64,000 nt of DNA from Flavobacterium aquidurense (GTDB lineage Bacteria; Bacteroidota; Bacteroidia; Flavobacteriales; Flavobacteriaceae): positions 62,001 through 126,000 of the forward strand of contig NZ_JRLF01000007.1 of the NCBI RefSeq assembly GCF_001404985.1, given 5' to 3'. This document shows positions 9,412 through 20,112 of the stretch, piece after piece (within the stretch, counting starts at the first letter, position 1; every line of letters starts with the position of its first letter). Below the pieces are notes generated by a model. The model saw only the letters and a program-made list of their open reading frames with translations, was not told the origin of the DNA and ran no database searches. The position numbers were made by a program, and so were the translations under genes.

Positions 9412-9470
9412 AGAATTCGATATAATACTGAATTTAGTTGTCCCCAAGTCTACTAAACCATTAAAAATAT

Positions 9471-9478
9471 TACTTTTG
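9471..9478 (+). promoter_or_regulatory. -7 box of recR
   Basis: TACTTTTG matches TAnnTTTG and ends only 5 bases before the recR ATG, so the transcript may be leaderless or nearly so. Confidence 0.45.
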
Positions 9479-9483
9479 TCGTC

Positions 9484-10104
9484 ATGGAATTTTCATCAAA
9501 ATTAATAGAAAAAGCAGTCAACGAAATGTCACAATTGCCAGGGATTGGTAAACGAACGGCATTAAGACTGGTTTTGCATTTATTGAAACAACCTAAAGAG
9601 CAAACAGGTTTTTTGTCTGAGGCATTGTTAAAGATGCGGGAAGATATTAAGTTTTGCGAAAGTTGCCATAATATTTCAGACACAAAAGTTTGTGAAATTT
9701 GTGCAAACTCAATTAGAAATCATCAAACCATATGTGTTGTCGAAGATATTCGCGATGTGATGGCTATTGAAAATACGGGACAATATAAAGGAATTTATCA
9801 TGTTTTAGGAGGGAAAATTTCTCCAATAGAAGGTGTTGGTCCAAGTCAGTTAAACATTTCGAGCTTAGTTGAAAAAGTAAAATCCGGAAAAGTTATAGAG
9901 ATTATCTTTGCGCTTAGTTCAACAATGGAGGGTGATACAACGAATTTTTACATTTATAAGCAAATTGCTGAATCAGATATTGTTATTTCTACAATTGCCA
10001 GGGGTATATCTGTTGGTGATGAATTAGAATATGCAGACGAAATTACACTCGGCAGAAGTATTTTGCATCGGGTTCCGTTCGAAAAAACTTTCAAAAACAA
10101 TTAA
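9484..10104 (+). CDS. recR: recombination mediator RecR
   Basis: Acts with RecO/RecF to load RecA onto gapped DNA during recombinational repair. The 206 residues follow the family order: helix-hairpin-helix ([13 protein letters not shown], about 17-29), a C4 zinc finger with Cys58, Cys61, Cys70 and Cys73, a Toprim domain starting near CVVEDIRDV (about 82), and the C-terminal [19 protein letters not shown] segment. The length is normal. It is the last housekeeping gene before the polysaccharide locus. Confidence 0.97.
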   Translation: MEFSSKLIEKAVNEMSQLPGIGKRTALRLVLHLLKQPKEQTGFLSEALLKMREDIKFCESCHNISDTKVCEICANSIRNHQTICVVEDIRDVMAIENTGQYKGIYHVLGGKISPIEGVGPSQLNISSLVEKVKSGKVIEIIFALSSTMEGDTTNFYIYKQIAESDIVISTIARGISVGDELEYADEITLGRSILHRVPFEKTFKNN

Positions 10105-10152
10105 AATAAAGCTCAAATAAAACTTAGATTTTCTGAAGATTAAAGGAAAAGC

Positions 10153-10160
10153 TATATTTG
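10153..10160 (+). promoter_or_regulatory. -7 box at the head of the polysaccharide locus
   Basis: TATATTTG matches TAnnTTTG, 16 bases before the ATG of the export lipoprotein. It is the likely first promoter of the locus. No exact TTG lies at the -33 position. Confidence 0.5.
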
Positions 10161-10176
10161 CGATAAAATTTCAATA

Positions 10177-10965
10177 ATGACAAAAAACTGTTTTTATATA
10201 TTGCTATTAATTAGTGTATTATTTACATCTTGTATTCCTGTAAAAGATCTTGTGTATTTACAGGATAAAAATACTGCAGGAGAAAAAAGTACAGTTTCTG
10301 CTGTTGAATCAAAACCTTACAGATTACAAGTGAGTGATGTTTTGAGTGTTGATATAAAGGCGATTGATCCTAAATTAGTGTCTATTTTTAATACAACAGA
10401 AAGTGCCGGAGGAAACAAATCTGAGTCGGGTTTATATTTTAACGGATTTACAGTTGACGATCACGGAAATATTAGGATGCCTATTTTAGGTGAAATAAAC
10501 GTCATAGGATATACTGTTGAAGAAGTTCGACTTATAATTGAAAAAAAATTACTAGCAGAATATTTTAAAAGTGAGGCTAATATTTTTGTCACAGTAAAAT
10601 TGGCAGGTTTTAAATATACGATAAATGGTGAAGTAGGAAGTACGGGAACTAAAGTACTGTTTCAAGAACACGTAAATATAATGGAAGCCATTGCTAATGC
10701 TGGAGATATAGCAATTACAGGAGATAGGAAATCAGTAACTATAATTCGTCAAACACCAACAGGTGTGCAAATGAATGATCTGGATCTTACTGATGTTAAT
10801 GTCATGAAATCACCTTATTATTCTTTACAGCCTAATGATTATGTTTATGTAAAACCACTTAAACAAAAAACTTGGGGAACAGGGAAAACCGGTATAGAAT
10901 CTATTGGTACAATAGTTACTCTTTTATCATTGGCTACTACGGTTTTCTTGTTGCTTAAAAACTAA
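10177..10965 (+). CDS. Wza-type polysaccharide export lipoprotein
   Basis: Outer-membrane polysaccharide export (OPX) protein that forms the exit channel for capsular or exopolysaccharide. The 262 residues begin with a lipoprotein signal peptide (hydrophobic core 6-16, acceptor Cys19 after FTS), then the Poly_export domain (YRLQVSDVLSVDIKA, about 48-62), an SLBB-like repeat (KYTINGEVGSTGTKVL, about 148-163) and a C-terminal hydrophobic helix (about 242-260). It is 15 bases upstream of the tyrosine-kinase co-polymerase, its expected periplasm-spanning partner. A second, larger export protein occurs at 20.1 kb. Confidence 0.92.
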   Translation: MTKNCFYILLLISVLFTSCIPVKDLVYLQDKNTAGEKSTVSAVESKPYRLQVSDVLSVDIKAIDPKLVSIFNTTESAGGNKSESGLYFNGFTVDDHGNIRMPILGEINVIGYTVEEVRLIIEKKLLAEYFKSEANIFVTVKLAGFKYTINGEVGSTGTKVLFQEHVNIMEAIANAGDIAITGDRKSVTIIRQTPTGVQMNDLDLTDVNVMKSPYYSLQPNDYVYVKPLKQKTWGTGKTGIESIGTIVTLLSLATTVFLLLKN

Positions 10966-10980
10966 AACTAAATTCAAAAA

Positions 10981-13431
10981 ATGTTAGATATAAAAGATTT
11001 TTCCATTTTTGAAAATCATTCAAATTTTGATTTTAAAGGTTTCTTAATGAAAGTTTTAAGTTATTGGAAATGGTTTTTAGCTAGTTTGATAATTGCATTT
11101 ACAATTGCTTACCAGATTAACATTCGTAAAGAAAAAATTTACGGAATGCAAACGTTGATTTCTATTAAAGAAGAAAGTAATCCTTTTTTTACATCAAATA
11201 CAAGTTTGGTTTTTAATTGGGGAGGAATCTCAGATCAGGTAAATGGTATTTCTACAATATTACAATCTCGATCCCATAATGAATTAGTTGTAAGTAAATT
11301 GCAATTTTATATTGACTATTTAATACAAGGAAAATACAATTTAATTGATGCTTATGGTGCTGTTCCTTTTTATGTAAATATTGATAAGTCAAAAGGTCAG
11401 CTTGTGAATACGTTGATTGGTATAAAATTCGTGAGTGAAAATGAATATCAAATTCGGATTCCTTTCGAAAGCAATTCTGTTTCTCTAATTACATATTCAA
11501 ATAATTCATATAGCAATACAGCAGTTCAGCCTACAGATCTTTTTGTTAAAAAATATAAAGTTGGAGAGCAAGTTTCGTTGCCGTTTCTTAATTGGAAATT
11601 ACAAATAAACGAGAATCCTGGTTCATATATAGGGAATGAATATTTTGTAAGATTCAATGATTTTGATGGTACAGTTTCTGGATATAGAGGTATAACTGTA
11701 GGGTCTGATGATAAAGGCGGGTCAATATTAACTCTAGGAATGCAAGGAACAAATAAAGCCAGAATGGTAGATTATTTGAATTCTACAGTAAAAATGCTGA
11801 TAAAAATCCAACTTGACGGAAAAAATCAGTTTGCTACCAATACCATAAGATTTATTGACAGTACTCTTGTTGCTATGGAGTCACAATTGAAAGAAACAGG
11901 TAGCGAGCTGAAATCGTTTAGAAAGGATAAAAATATTTATGAAATCGAAGGAGGAGGAGCTAAATTCTCTGATAAAATAATGGACTTTGATGTTCAGAAA
12001 GACGAAGTAACAAGAAAAATTGCTTATTACAATTCTTTAAAATCATATTTAAATAATAGTGTTGATTATTCAAGATTGCCAGCACCGTCTGTTGCCGGAA
12101 TTGAAGATCCAAATGTTGTAGTTAATGTGTCAAAGCTTATTGCACTTTCTACTCAAAGATCAGAAATGGCTTATGCAGTAAAAAGTGATAAGATTTTTAA
12201 AGATTTTGATAATCAAATGCAGGCTGTCAAAAGTGTACTCTTGGAAAATATAGCATCAGCAAAATCATCATTAATGTATGACTTGTCGATTGTAAATGCT
12301 AAAATAGGTCAAGCCGAAAGTACCGTTAAGAGACTGCCTGAAGAACAGCAAGAATTATTGAAAATTCAGAGAAAGTATGATTTAAGTGATAATATTTACA
12401 CTGAATTTCTCAAAAAAAGAAATGAAGCAGAAATTGTAAAAGCGTCTAATTTATCAGATATTCATTTTATTGATTCTGCAAAAGATATAGGAGGAGGATT
12501 ATTGGGTCCTAAAACTTCTGTAAATTATATACTGGCTTTATTTATCGGGATATTAGTACCTTTGTTAATTATTTTTGGCCTTTTATTTATTAATAACTCC
12601 ATTCAAAATACAGAAGATATTAGTAAATTGACTCAAATTCCATTAATTGGTGTGATTGGAGTCAATAAAAATTCTCTCAATTTAGCAGTGTTTGATAAGC
12701 CGAAATCAGCACTTTCTGAAGCATTTAGAGCGATTAGATCTTCACTGCAATTTTTATATAAAAGACAGCTTGTAAGTGGGTCTAAAACTTTAATGATTAC
12801 TTCTTCTATAGGTGGAGAGGGAAAAACATTTTGCTCTATAAATATTGCTACGGTTTTTGCTTTAAGCGAAAAGAAAACTGTAATTATAGGATTAGATTTA
12901 AGAAAGCCAAGATTAGCAGATGAGTTTAATTTGACAAATCAAATAGGAGTTGTTAATTATTTAATCAAGCAAAATAGTTTGTCTGAAATTACGAATTCAA
13001 CACAAATTCCAAATCTTGACGTTATATTGTCCGGGCCCATACCTCCAAATCCTTCAGAGTTAATTTTAAGTGATTCAATGAAGGAATTGATTATTGAATT
13101 AAAACAAAAATACGACTATATTGTTCTTGATACGCCTCCAGTTGGATTAGTTTCAGATGCATTAGAATTAGCGCAGTATGCTGATGTAACTCTTTACATT
13201 GCAAGACAAAATTATACGAAGAAAGATATGATAACTTTGTTAAATACCAGAGTAAAACGTGGTGAACTTACAAATGTAAGTATTGTTTTGAATGGATATG
13301 AAAATAAAGCAAAATATGGCGCGACTTATGGATATGGATACGGCTATGGAGCTTATTCAAATGGATATTATGAAGAAGAAGAGAAGTTAAACTTATGGAA
13401 GTCAATTTTGAATAAATTCAAGAAAAAATAA
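10981..13431 (+). CDS. Wzc-like polysaccharide co-polymerase with tyrosine-kinase domain
   Basis: Inner-membrane PCP-2a protein that controls polysaccharide chain length and export. The 816 residues run: N-terminal Wzz domain with a transmembrane helix (about 29-48), a long periplasmic coiled-coil region, a second helix (about 513-536), and a cytoplasmic BY-kinase. The kinase shows Walker A GGEGKTF (about 612-618), Walker A' GLDLRKPR (about 637-644), Walker B YIVLDTPP (about 713-720) and a C-terminal cluster of eight Tyr within 19 residues that would be autophosphorylated. No matching phosphatase gene is in the window. Confidence 0.93.
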   Translation: MLDIKDFSIFENHSNFDFKGFLMKVLSYWKWFLASLIIAFTIAYQINIRKEKIYGMQTLISIKEESNPFFTSNTSLVFNWGGISDQVNGISTILQSRSHNELVVSKLQFYIDYLIQGKYNLIDAYGAVPFYVNIDKSKGQLVNTLIGIKFVSENEYQIRIPFESNSVSLITYSNNSYSNTAVQPTDLFVKKYKVGEQVSLPFLNWKLQINENPGSYIGNEYFVRFNDFDGTVSGYRGITVGSDDKGGSILTLGMQGTNKARMVDYLNSTVKMLIKIQLDGKNQFATNTIRFIDSTLVAMESQLKETGSELKSFRKDKNIYEIEGGGAKFSDKIMDFDVQKDEVTRKIAYYNSLKSYLNNSVDYSRLPAPSVAGIEDPNVVVNVSKLIALSTQRSEMAYAVKSDKIFKDFDNQMQAVKSVLLENIASAKSSLMYDLSIVNAKIGQAESTVKRLPEEQQELLKIQRKYDLSDNIYTEFLKKRNEAEIVKASNLSDIHFIDSAKDIGGGLLGPKTSVNYILALFIGILVPLLIIFGLLFINNSIQNTEDISKLTQIPLIGVIGVNKNSLNLAVFDKPKSALSEAFRAIRSSLQFLYKRQLVSGSKTLMITSSIGGEGKTFCSINIATVFALSEKKTVIIGLDLRKPRLADEFNLTNQIGVVNYLIKQNSLSEITNSTQIPNLDVILSGPIPPNPSELILSDSMKELIIELKQKYDYIVLDTPPVGLVSDALELAQYADVTLYIARQNYTKKDMITLLNTRVKRGELTNVSIVLNGYENKAKYGATYGYGYGYGAYSNGYYEEEEKLNLWKSILNKFKKK

Positions 13432-13439
13432 TCTGACGA

Positions 13440-14423
13440 ATGAAGGCATCAATTCAAAATACAATTTTAATTACTGGTGGAGCAGGTTTTATTGGTTCAA
13501 ATTTGACTGAATATTTTTTAGGACAAGGTCATAAAGTTGTTTGTCTGGATAATTTTGCAACCGGATATCGACATAACTTAAAAGATTTTATAGAAAATCC
13601 TGATTTTAAATTAATCGAAGGTGATATTCGAAATATTGCAGATTGTATTTTAGCAGTTGAAGGAGTGGACTATGTTTTGCATCAAGCTGCATTAGGTTCA
13701 GTTCCAAGATCTATAAATGATCCTATTACAACAAATGATGTAAATGTTTCTGGTTTTTTAAATATGTTAGTAGCATCTCGCGATGCAAAAGTAAAACGTT
13801 TTATATATGCAGCAAGCTCTTCTACATATGGAGATTCTGAGGGATTACCAAAAGTAGAAGATGTAATTGGTAAGCCATTATCACCTTATGCTATTACAAA
13901 ATATGTAAACGAATTGTATGCTGAAATTTTTAGTAGAACTTACGGATTGGAAACTATAGGACTGCGTTACTTTAATGTTTTTGGAAGAAAGCAAGATCCT
14001 AATGGTGCTTATGCAGCCGTGATTCCAAAGTTTGTTTTACAGTTAATGAATTATGAAAGTCCGGTAATTAATGGTGATGGAAATTATTCCCGCGATTTTA
14101 CTTATATAGATAATGTAATTCAAATGAATGAATTGGCAATGTTAAGCCAAAATCCACAAGCAATTAATACGGTTTATAATACTGCCTTTGGTGATCGAAA
14201 TACATTAAATGATTTGGTTGGATATTTAAAAGAATATCTATCTGAGTTTGACGCCAAAATAGCTGATGTAAAAATTGTTTATGGAGCAAATAGAGCCGGA
14301 GATATTCCTCATTCATTAGCAAGTATTGAGAAAGCAAAAGTGGTATTGGGTTATGACCCTAAATATTCTTTGCAAGAAGGTTTAAAAGAAGCAGTAAATT
14401 GGTACTGGAGTAATTTGAAATAA
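13440..14423 (+). CDS. UDP-GlcNAc C4-epimerase, WbpP/TviC-like
   Basis: Extended short-chain dehydrogenase/reductase (327 residues) with NAD motif TGGAGFIGSN (about 12-21), catalytic Ser in ASSSTYG and YAITK as the YxxxK pair. The phrases HQAALGSVPRSINDP and RYFNVFGRKQDPNGAYAAVIP are typical of WbpP/TviC epimerases, which interconvert UDP-GlcNAc/UDP-GalNAc or their uronic acids. Together with the WbpO/TviB-like dehydrogenase at 16.7 kb it predicts UDP-GalNAcA supply. It starts 8 bases after the kinase gene, so it belongs to the same operon. Other sugar specificities are possible. Confidence 0.82.
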   Translation: MKASIQNTILITGGAGFIGSNLTEYFLGQGHKVVCLDNFATGYRHNLKDFIENPDFKLIEGDIRNIADCILAVEGVDYVLHQAALGSVPRSINDPITTNDVNVSGFLNMLVASRDAKVKRFIYAASSSTYGDSEGLPKVEDVIGKPLSPYAITKYVNELYAEIFSRTYGLETIGLRYFNVFGRKQDPNGAYAAVIPKFVLQLMNYESPVINGDGNYSRDFTYIDNVIQMNELAMLSQNPQAINTVYNTAFGDRNTLNDLVGYLKEYLSEFDAKIADVKIVYGANRAGDIPHSLASIEKAKVVLGYDPKYSLQEGLKEAVNWYWSNLK

Positions 14424-14450
14424 AATAAAGATCAAGATAATAGAAAATAG

Positions 14451-15842
14451 ATGAAAATTACAAAGATTTGTTGCATTGGTGCAGGTTACGTTGGAGGTCC
14501 AACAATGGCAGTAATTGCTCAAAAATGTCCACATATTCAAGTCACTGTTGTTGATTTGAACGAACAAAGAATTCAAGATTGGAATGATCCAAATACAGAC
14601 AATATTCCTATTTACGAACCGGGACTTTCCGCAATAGTAGCTGAAGCTAGAGGAAGAAATCTTTTCTTTTCAACCGATGTAGAAAAAGCAATTGATGAAG
14701 CTCAGGTAATTTTTATATCTGTAAATACGCCAACTAAAACCTATGGAAAAGGAAAAGGTATGGCTGCTGATTTAAAATATATTGAACTTTGTGCAAGACA
14801 AATAGCTAAGGTAGCAAAGCAAAACAAAATTGTAGTTGAAAAATCGACTTTGCCGGTGCGTACAGCCGAAGCTATCAAAAGTATTTTAGATAATACCGGA
14901 AATGGAGTTCAGTTTCAAATTTTATCAAATCCTGAATTTTTAGCAGAAGGTACTGCCGTTACAGATTTATTAAATCCAGATAGAATTTTAATAGGAGGAG
15001 ATACCACTTCAGAAGGTGAAGAAGCAATTAATGCATTAGTTGACGTTTATGCAAATTGGGTAAGCAAGGATAAAATCCTTACAACAAATGTTTGGTCATC
15101 AGAATTATCTAAGCTAACTGCAAATGCATTTTTGGCACAGCGAATTTCATCTATAAATGCAATGTCTGAATTGTGTGAAAAGACAGGTGCAGATGTGAAT
15201 GAAGTAGCAAAAGCAATTGGCATGGATAGTAGAATTGGTCCTAAATTTTTAAAAGCGTCAGTTGGTTTTGGAGGTTCTTGTTTTCAAAAAGATATTTTGA
15301 ATTTAGTCTATATTGCAAAATCATATGCATTAAATGAAGTCGCTGATTATTGGGAGCAGGTTATTATAATGAATGATCATCAAAAAAGAAGATTTTCTAA
15401 TAAAATTGTTCAGACATTATATAATACTGTCGCTGATAAAAAAATCACATTTTTAGGATGGGCTTTTAAGAAAGATACTAATGATACTCGTGAATCAGCT
15501 GCAATTTATGTAGCAGATGATTTAATTAATGAACAGGCAAAAATTTCGGTCTATGATCCAAAGGTTTCAAGAAGTAAAATGTTAAGTGATTTGGATTATC
15601 TTGAAACTAGAACTGTTGAAGAAAATAGTAAAGCGTTAACAATATTTGATAATGCATACGAAGCTTGTAAAGGATCTCATGCGATTGCGGTTCTTACAGA
15701 GTGGGATGAATTTACGACCTATGACTGGCAAAAAATTTATAATTCAATGCATAAACCAGCGTTTCTATTTGATGGAAGAAATATATTAAATGCAAAAGAA
15801 CTAGAGTCAATTGGATTTATTTACAAAGGGATTGGGTCTTAA
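14451..15842 (+). CDS. ugd: UDP-glucose 6-dehydrogenase (eukaryote-like type)
   Basis: Oxidises UDP-glucose to UDP-glucuronate in two NAD-dependent steps. At 463 residues it is of the longer, animal-like UGDH type rather than the roughly 390-residue E. coli type. Seen are the N-terminal [14 protein letters not shown]ossmann motif, [11 protein letters not shown], the [10 protein letters not shown] loop (about 163-172), catalytic Cys277 in [10 protein letters not shown], and [16 protein letters not shown] at the second NAD-like domain. It sits between the epimerase and the antiterminator gene and supplies uronic acid for the polymer. Confidence 0.93.
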   Translation: MKITKICCIGAGYVGGPTMAVIAQKCPHIQVTVVDLNEQRIQDWNDPNTDNIPIYEPGLSAIVAEARGRNLFFSTDVEKAIDEAQVIFISVNTPTKTYGKGKGMAADLKYIELCARQIAKVAKQNKIVVEKSTLPVRTAEAIKSILDNTGNGVQFQILSNPEFLAEGTAVTDLLNPDRILIGGDTTSEGEEAINALVDVYANWVSKDKILTTNVWSSELSKLTANAFLAQRISSINAMSELCEKTGADVNEVAKAIGMDSRIGPKFLKASVGFGGSCFQKDILNLVYIAKSYALNEVADYWEQVIIMNDHQKRRFSNKIVQTLYNTVADKKITFLGWAFKKDTNDTRESAAIYVADDLINEQAKISVYDPKVSRSKMLSDLDYLETRTVEENSKALTIFDNAYEACKGSHAIAVLTEWDEFTTYDWQKIYNSMHKPAFLFDGRNILNAKELESIGFIYKGIGS

Positions 15843-15921
15843 TTTGTAAGAATATTGAATTAAAATTTGATATGAAATAAATGAAGAGGATTGTTTAAGA
15901 TTTTTATTTCAATAAAAGAAG

Positions 15922-16389
15922 ATGAAGAACTGGTATGTAGTTTATACGAAGCCTAAGTGGGAGAAAAAAGTAGCAGAAAGGCTAAATGAAATTGGAATAG
16001 AATGTTATTGTCCATTAATTACTCAGATCAAAGAATGGTCAGATAGAAAAAAGAAAATCGAAGTTCCTCTTTTTAATTCCTACGTGTTTGTTTATTTAGA
16101 AGATGTTGATCGTAATTCTGTTTTTCAAATTCCGGGGGTAGTGCGATATTTATTTTGGTTAGGAAAACCTGCCATTGTTCGTGATGAAGAAATTAACATT
16201 ATAAAAACAAGTCTTAAGTCTCCTAATATTAGTGATATTTCAGTAAGTTCAATTCAGGTTGGAGATCGTATAAAATTAGAAAAAGGAGTATTTAGTAATC
16301 AGGATGCAGTCGTTCAGGAAATATCTAATACATATTATACATTAATGCTTGAATCTTTGGGCTGTATACTAAAAATAAAATATAAATAG
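15922..16389 (+). CDS. NusG-paralogue antiterminator, RfaH/UpxY type
   Basis: 155-residue specialised NusG homologue. The NGN domain (about 2-100) opens with the family phrase NWYVVYTKPKWEKKVAERL and includes FNSYVFVYLE and IPGVVRYLFWLGKPA; a short KOW-like domain follows (about 112-155, VGDRIKLEKGVF). Family knowledge: RfaH in enterobacteria and UpxY proteins in Bacteroides are recruited at the leader of polysaccharide operons and suppress premature termination. Its place, just before a terminator-like hairpin and a new promoter with an ops-like leader, fits a locus-specific antiterminator. Housekeeping NusG is not expected here. Confidence 0.9.
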   Translation: MKNWYVVYTKPKWEKKVAERLNEIGIECYCPLITQIKEWSDRKKKIEVPLFNSYVFVYLEDVDRNSVFQIPGVVRYLFWLGKPAIVRDEEINIIKTSLKSPNISDISVSSIQVGDRIKLEKGVFSNQDAVVQEISNTYYTLMLESLGCILKIKYK

Positions 16390-16416
16390 TTTCGTTGTTA
16401 TGTAGTTATTGTTGTT

Positions 16417-16468
16417 AAACAGAAGGTGAAATTTCTTCAAAATAGAGATTTATTTTCTGTTTTTTTTT
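16417..16468 (+). terminator. terminator-like hairpin after the antiterminator gene
   Basis: The stem AAACAGAA / TTCTGTTT encloses a 30-base loop that can pair further (AAAT/ATTT) and is followed by a run of eight T. It probably ends the 10.2-16.4 kb unit or acts as an attenuator. Confidence 0.6.
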
Positions 16469-16560
16469 ATAATGTATTTTTTTATAAACTGATTGAGAGA
16501 GGGTTGTTGTTTCTTATTGTTTTTAAATAGGTTGTTTTTTTAGTAATACGGGAAACCGTA

Positions 16561-16591
16561 TTGAATAAATTGACTTAATATGTTATATTTG
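16561..16591 (+). promoter_or_regulatory. strong Bacteroidetes-type promoter of the main polysaccharide unit
   Basis: TTG at 16561-16563 and TATATTTG at 16584-16591 are exactly 20 bases apart. The -33 box overlaps the 3' arm of a perfect 7-bp hairpin with GAAA tetraloop (AATACGG-GAAA-CCGTATT, 16545-16562), a possible operator. Transcription would start near 16597 and leave a leader of about 60 bases. Confidence 0.65.
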
Positions 16592-16637
16592 CCGAAAATG
16601 ATTTTAGAGTGTCTGTGTCAAATCTTTGTGACTCAGA

Positions 16638-16650
16638 ACGGCGGAGCCGT
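16638..16650 (+). promoter_or_regulatory. ops-like GC-rich leader hairpin
   Basis: The hairpin ACGGC-GGA-GCCGT lies in the transcribed leader, 9 bases before the ATG at 16659. GGCGGAGCCGTG (16640-16651) resembles the E. coli ops element GGCGGTAGCGTG, which recruits RfaH through a hairpin in the non-template strand. The gene 270 bases upstream encodes an RfaH/UpxY-like protein. The functional link is inference. Confidence 0.45.
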
Positions 16651-16658
16651 GAATTGTT

Positions 16659-17972
<1,314 letters not shown>

Positions 17973-18004
17973 AGACTAAAGCCCTTTTTTATTTAAAGAA
18001 AAAA

Positions 18005-19012
18005 ATGGAAACAAATAATTCAATTATACATGTAATTTTGACGGGGGGAGTAGGAAGCAGATTGTGGCCACTTTCCAGAAAAAGTCAACCTAAGCAATAT
18101 TTAGAAATTTTTGAAAACAAATCTTTATTTGAGATGACTGTTGAGCGTAACAGTCATTTAGCAAATAAAGTTATGGTAGTTGGAAATGTTGACAATCATC
18201 ATTTAAGTGGTAAGGTTATGGATAAAACCAATACTTCTTACATAAACATAGTTGAAGCGACACCTAGAAATACTGCAGCTGCAATTGCTTTTGCTGCATT
18301 TGCTTCAAATCCTGATGATATATTAATTGTAACCCCTTCAGATCATATTATAGATAAAATGGAGGATTATAATAAAGCTATCAATGACGCTGTATTAAAA
18401 GCACAAGATGGTTTTATAGTTACTTTTGGAATTATTCCAACCAAACCAGAAACTGGATATGGTTATATAGAATCAAAAGGAGACAGGGTAGTTTCATTTC
18501 GAGAGAAACCTAATGAAACGACAGCAAAGGAGTTTATTTCAAAAGGGAATTTTTTATGGAATAGCGGAATGTTCTGTTTTAAGGCTAGTGTTCTCTTAGA
18601 TGAGCTAAAGCAATTTCAGCCTGATGTTTATGAGAAATCGAAGGCTGTATGGGAAGCAAATGAAAATGGTTTTTTAGACTTGGATTTATCATTAGAGATA
18701 CCATCAATTAGTATCGATTATGCTGTAATGGAACGTAGTAAAAAGATAAAAGTAGTACCTGCTGCTTTTTCATGGTCAGATTTAGGGTCATTTGAATCTG
18801 TTTATGATTATTTGATTTCAAAAAATCATCCTGTAGATAAAAATGGAAATATGGTTATTGGATCTGGAAAGCATACAACTTTTTTAGGACTAAAAAACAC
18901 TATTTTTGTTTATACAGATACTGCAAATTTAATTTTGCAAAAAGAAAATTCGCAAGATGTTAAAGACATATATAGTGCGTTGGAAAAAATAAATTCAGAT
19001 TTATTAAATTAA
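18005..19012 (+). CDS. manC: mannose-1-phosphate guanylyltransferase
   Basis: Makes GDP-mannose from mannose-1-phosphate and GTP. The 335 residues carry the nucleotidyltransferase signature LTGGVGSRLWPLSRKSQPKQ (about 12-31), the TPSDHII loop (about 109-115), FREKP and NSGMFCF. There is no C-terminal phosphomannose isomerase domain, so this is the single-domain type. GDP-mannose feeds Gmd at 54.9 kb and from there the colitose/fucose branch. No phosphomannomutase gene is in the window. Confidence 0.92.
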   Translation: METNNSIIHVILTGGVGSRLWPLSRKSQPKQYLEIFENKSLFEMTVERNSHLANKVMVVGNVDNHHLSGKVMDKTNTSYINIVEATPRNTAAAIAFAAFASNPDDILIVTPSDHIIDKMEDYNKAINDAVLKAQDGFIVTFGIIPTKPETGYGYIESKGDRVVSFREKPNETTAKEFISKGNFLWNSGMFCFKASVLLDELKQFQPDVYEKSKAVWEANENGFLDLDLSLEIPSISIDYAVMERSKKIKVVPAAFSWSDLGSFESVYDYLISKNHPVDKNGNMVIGSGKHTTFLGLKNTIFVYTDTANLILQKENSQDVKDIYSALEKINSDLLN

Positions 19013-19017
19013 TTAAA

Positions 19018-20064
19018 ATGAAAAAAATTCTTATAACTGGAGGTGCTGGTTTTATTGGATCTCATGTCGTTAGACGTTTTGTAAATAAGTATCCTGAATA
19101 TCAAATATTCAATCTAGATGCTTTGACTTATGCTGGTAATCTAGAAAATATTAAGGATATTGAAAATCAATCTAATTATACATTTGTAAAAGGAGATATT
19201 GTTGATGAGAATTTTATAAACGAACTTTTCTCACTTCATAAATTTGAAGGCGTCTTGCATTTAGCTGCTGAATCTCATGTGGATCGTTCTATTGAAGACC
19301 CGTTAGCATTTGTAAAAACAAATGTAATTGGAACTATGAATTTGCTAAATGCAGCTAAAAACCAATGGAAAGATAATTTTGAAGGTAAAAGATTTTATCA
19401 TATTAGCACAGATGAAGTTTATGGTTCGCTTGGAGCAGAAGGGCTTTTTACTGAAACTACTTCTTATGATCCTAATTCACCATATTCTGCCTCGAAAGCA
19501 AGCTCAGATCATTTTGTAAGAGCTTATGGTGAAACTTATGGTTTGCCTTATGTTTTAACCAATTGTTCAAATAATTATGGATCATACCATTTTCCTGAAA
19601 AATTAATTCCACTTTTTATAAATAATATAATCAATAACAAACCTTTACCAGTTTATGGAGATGGTAATTATACTCGTGATTGGCTCTTTGTTGAAGATCA
19701 TGCTATTGCTATTGATTTGGTCTTTCACGAAGGTAAAAATCATGAAACCTACAATATTGGCGGTTTTAATGAATGGAAAAATATTGATTTAGTTAAATTA
19801 TTATGCCAAATCATGGATCAAAAATTAGGAAGATCTCAAGGAACTTCCCAAGAGCTAATTACTTACGTAAAAGACAGACCAGGTCATGATTTGCGATATG
19901 CAATTGATGCGTCTAAAATTAATAAAGAATTAGGATGGAAGCCTTCTGTAACTTTTGAGGAAGGTTTGGAAAAAACAATTAATTGGTATCTAGATAACGA
20001 AGAGTGGTTGCAAAATGTAACTTCCGGAACTTACAAAGATTATTATCAAAAGCAATATTCATAA
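19018..20064 (+). CDS. rfbB: dTDP-glucose 4,6-dehydratase
   Basis: Second enzyme of dTDP-L-rhamnose synthesis (RmlB). The 348 residues show TGGAGFIGSHVVRRF at the N-terminus, HLAAESHVDRSI, the diagnostic STDEVYGSLG with catalytic Asp-Glu, YSASKASSDHF (YxxxK), and NNYGSYHFPEKLIPL. It is 5 bases after manC. The other three rhamnose genes lie 24 kb downstream (43.6-45.9 kb), an unusual split within one locus. dTDP-4-keto-6-deoxyglucose could also feed other sugars. Confidence 0.94.
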   Translation: MKKILITGGAGFIGSHVVRRFVNKYPEYQIFNLDALTYAGNLENIKDIENQSNYTFVKGDIVDENFINELFSLHKFEGVLHLAAESHVDRSIEDPLAFVKTNVIGTMNLLNAAKNQWKDNFEGKRFYHISTDEVYGSLGAEGLFTETTSYDPNSPYSASKASSDHFVRAYGETYGLPYVLTNCSNNYGSYHFPEKLIPLFINNIINNKPLPVYGDGNYTRDWLFVEDHAIAIDLVFHEGKNHETYNIGGFNEWKNIDLVKLLCQIMDQKLGRSQGTSQELITYVKDRPGHDLRYAIDASKINKELGWKPSVTFEEGLEKTINWYLDNEEWLQNVTSGTYKDYYQKQYS

Positions 20065-20112
20065 ATAAAGAAGTTTTTTAAACTAAACTTTAAAGGTTAA
20101 TTATAATTCAAT

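Noticed and set aside
17973..18004. Possible terminator in CCCTTTTTTATTT before manC
   Set aside because: There is a T-run but no convincing stem, and the genes on both sides belong together.
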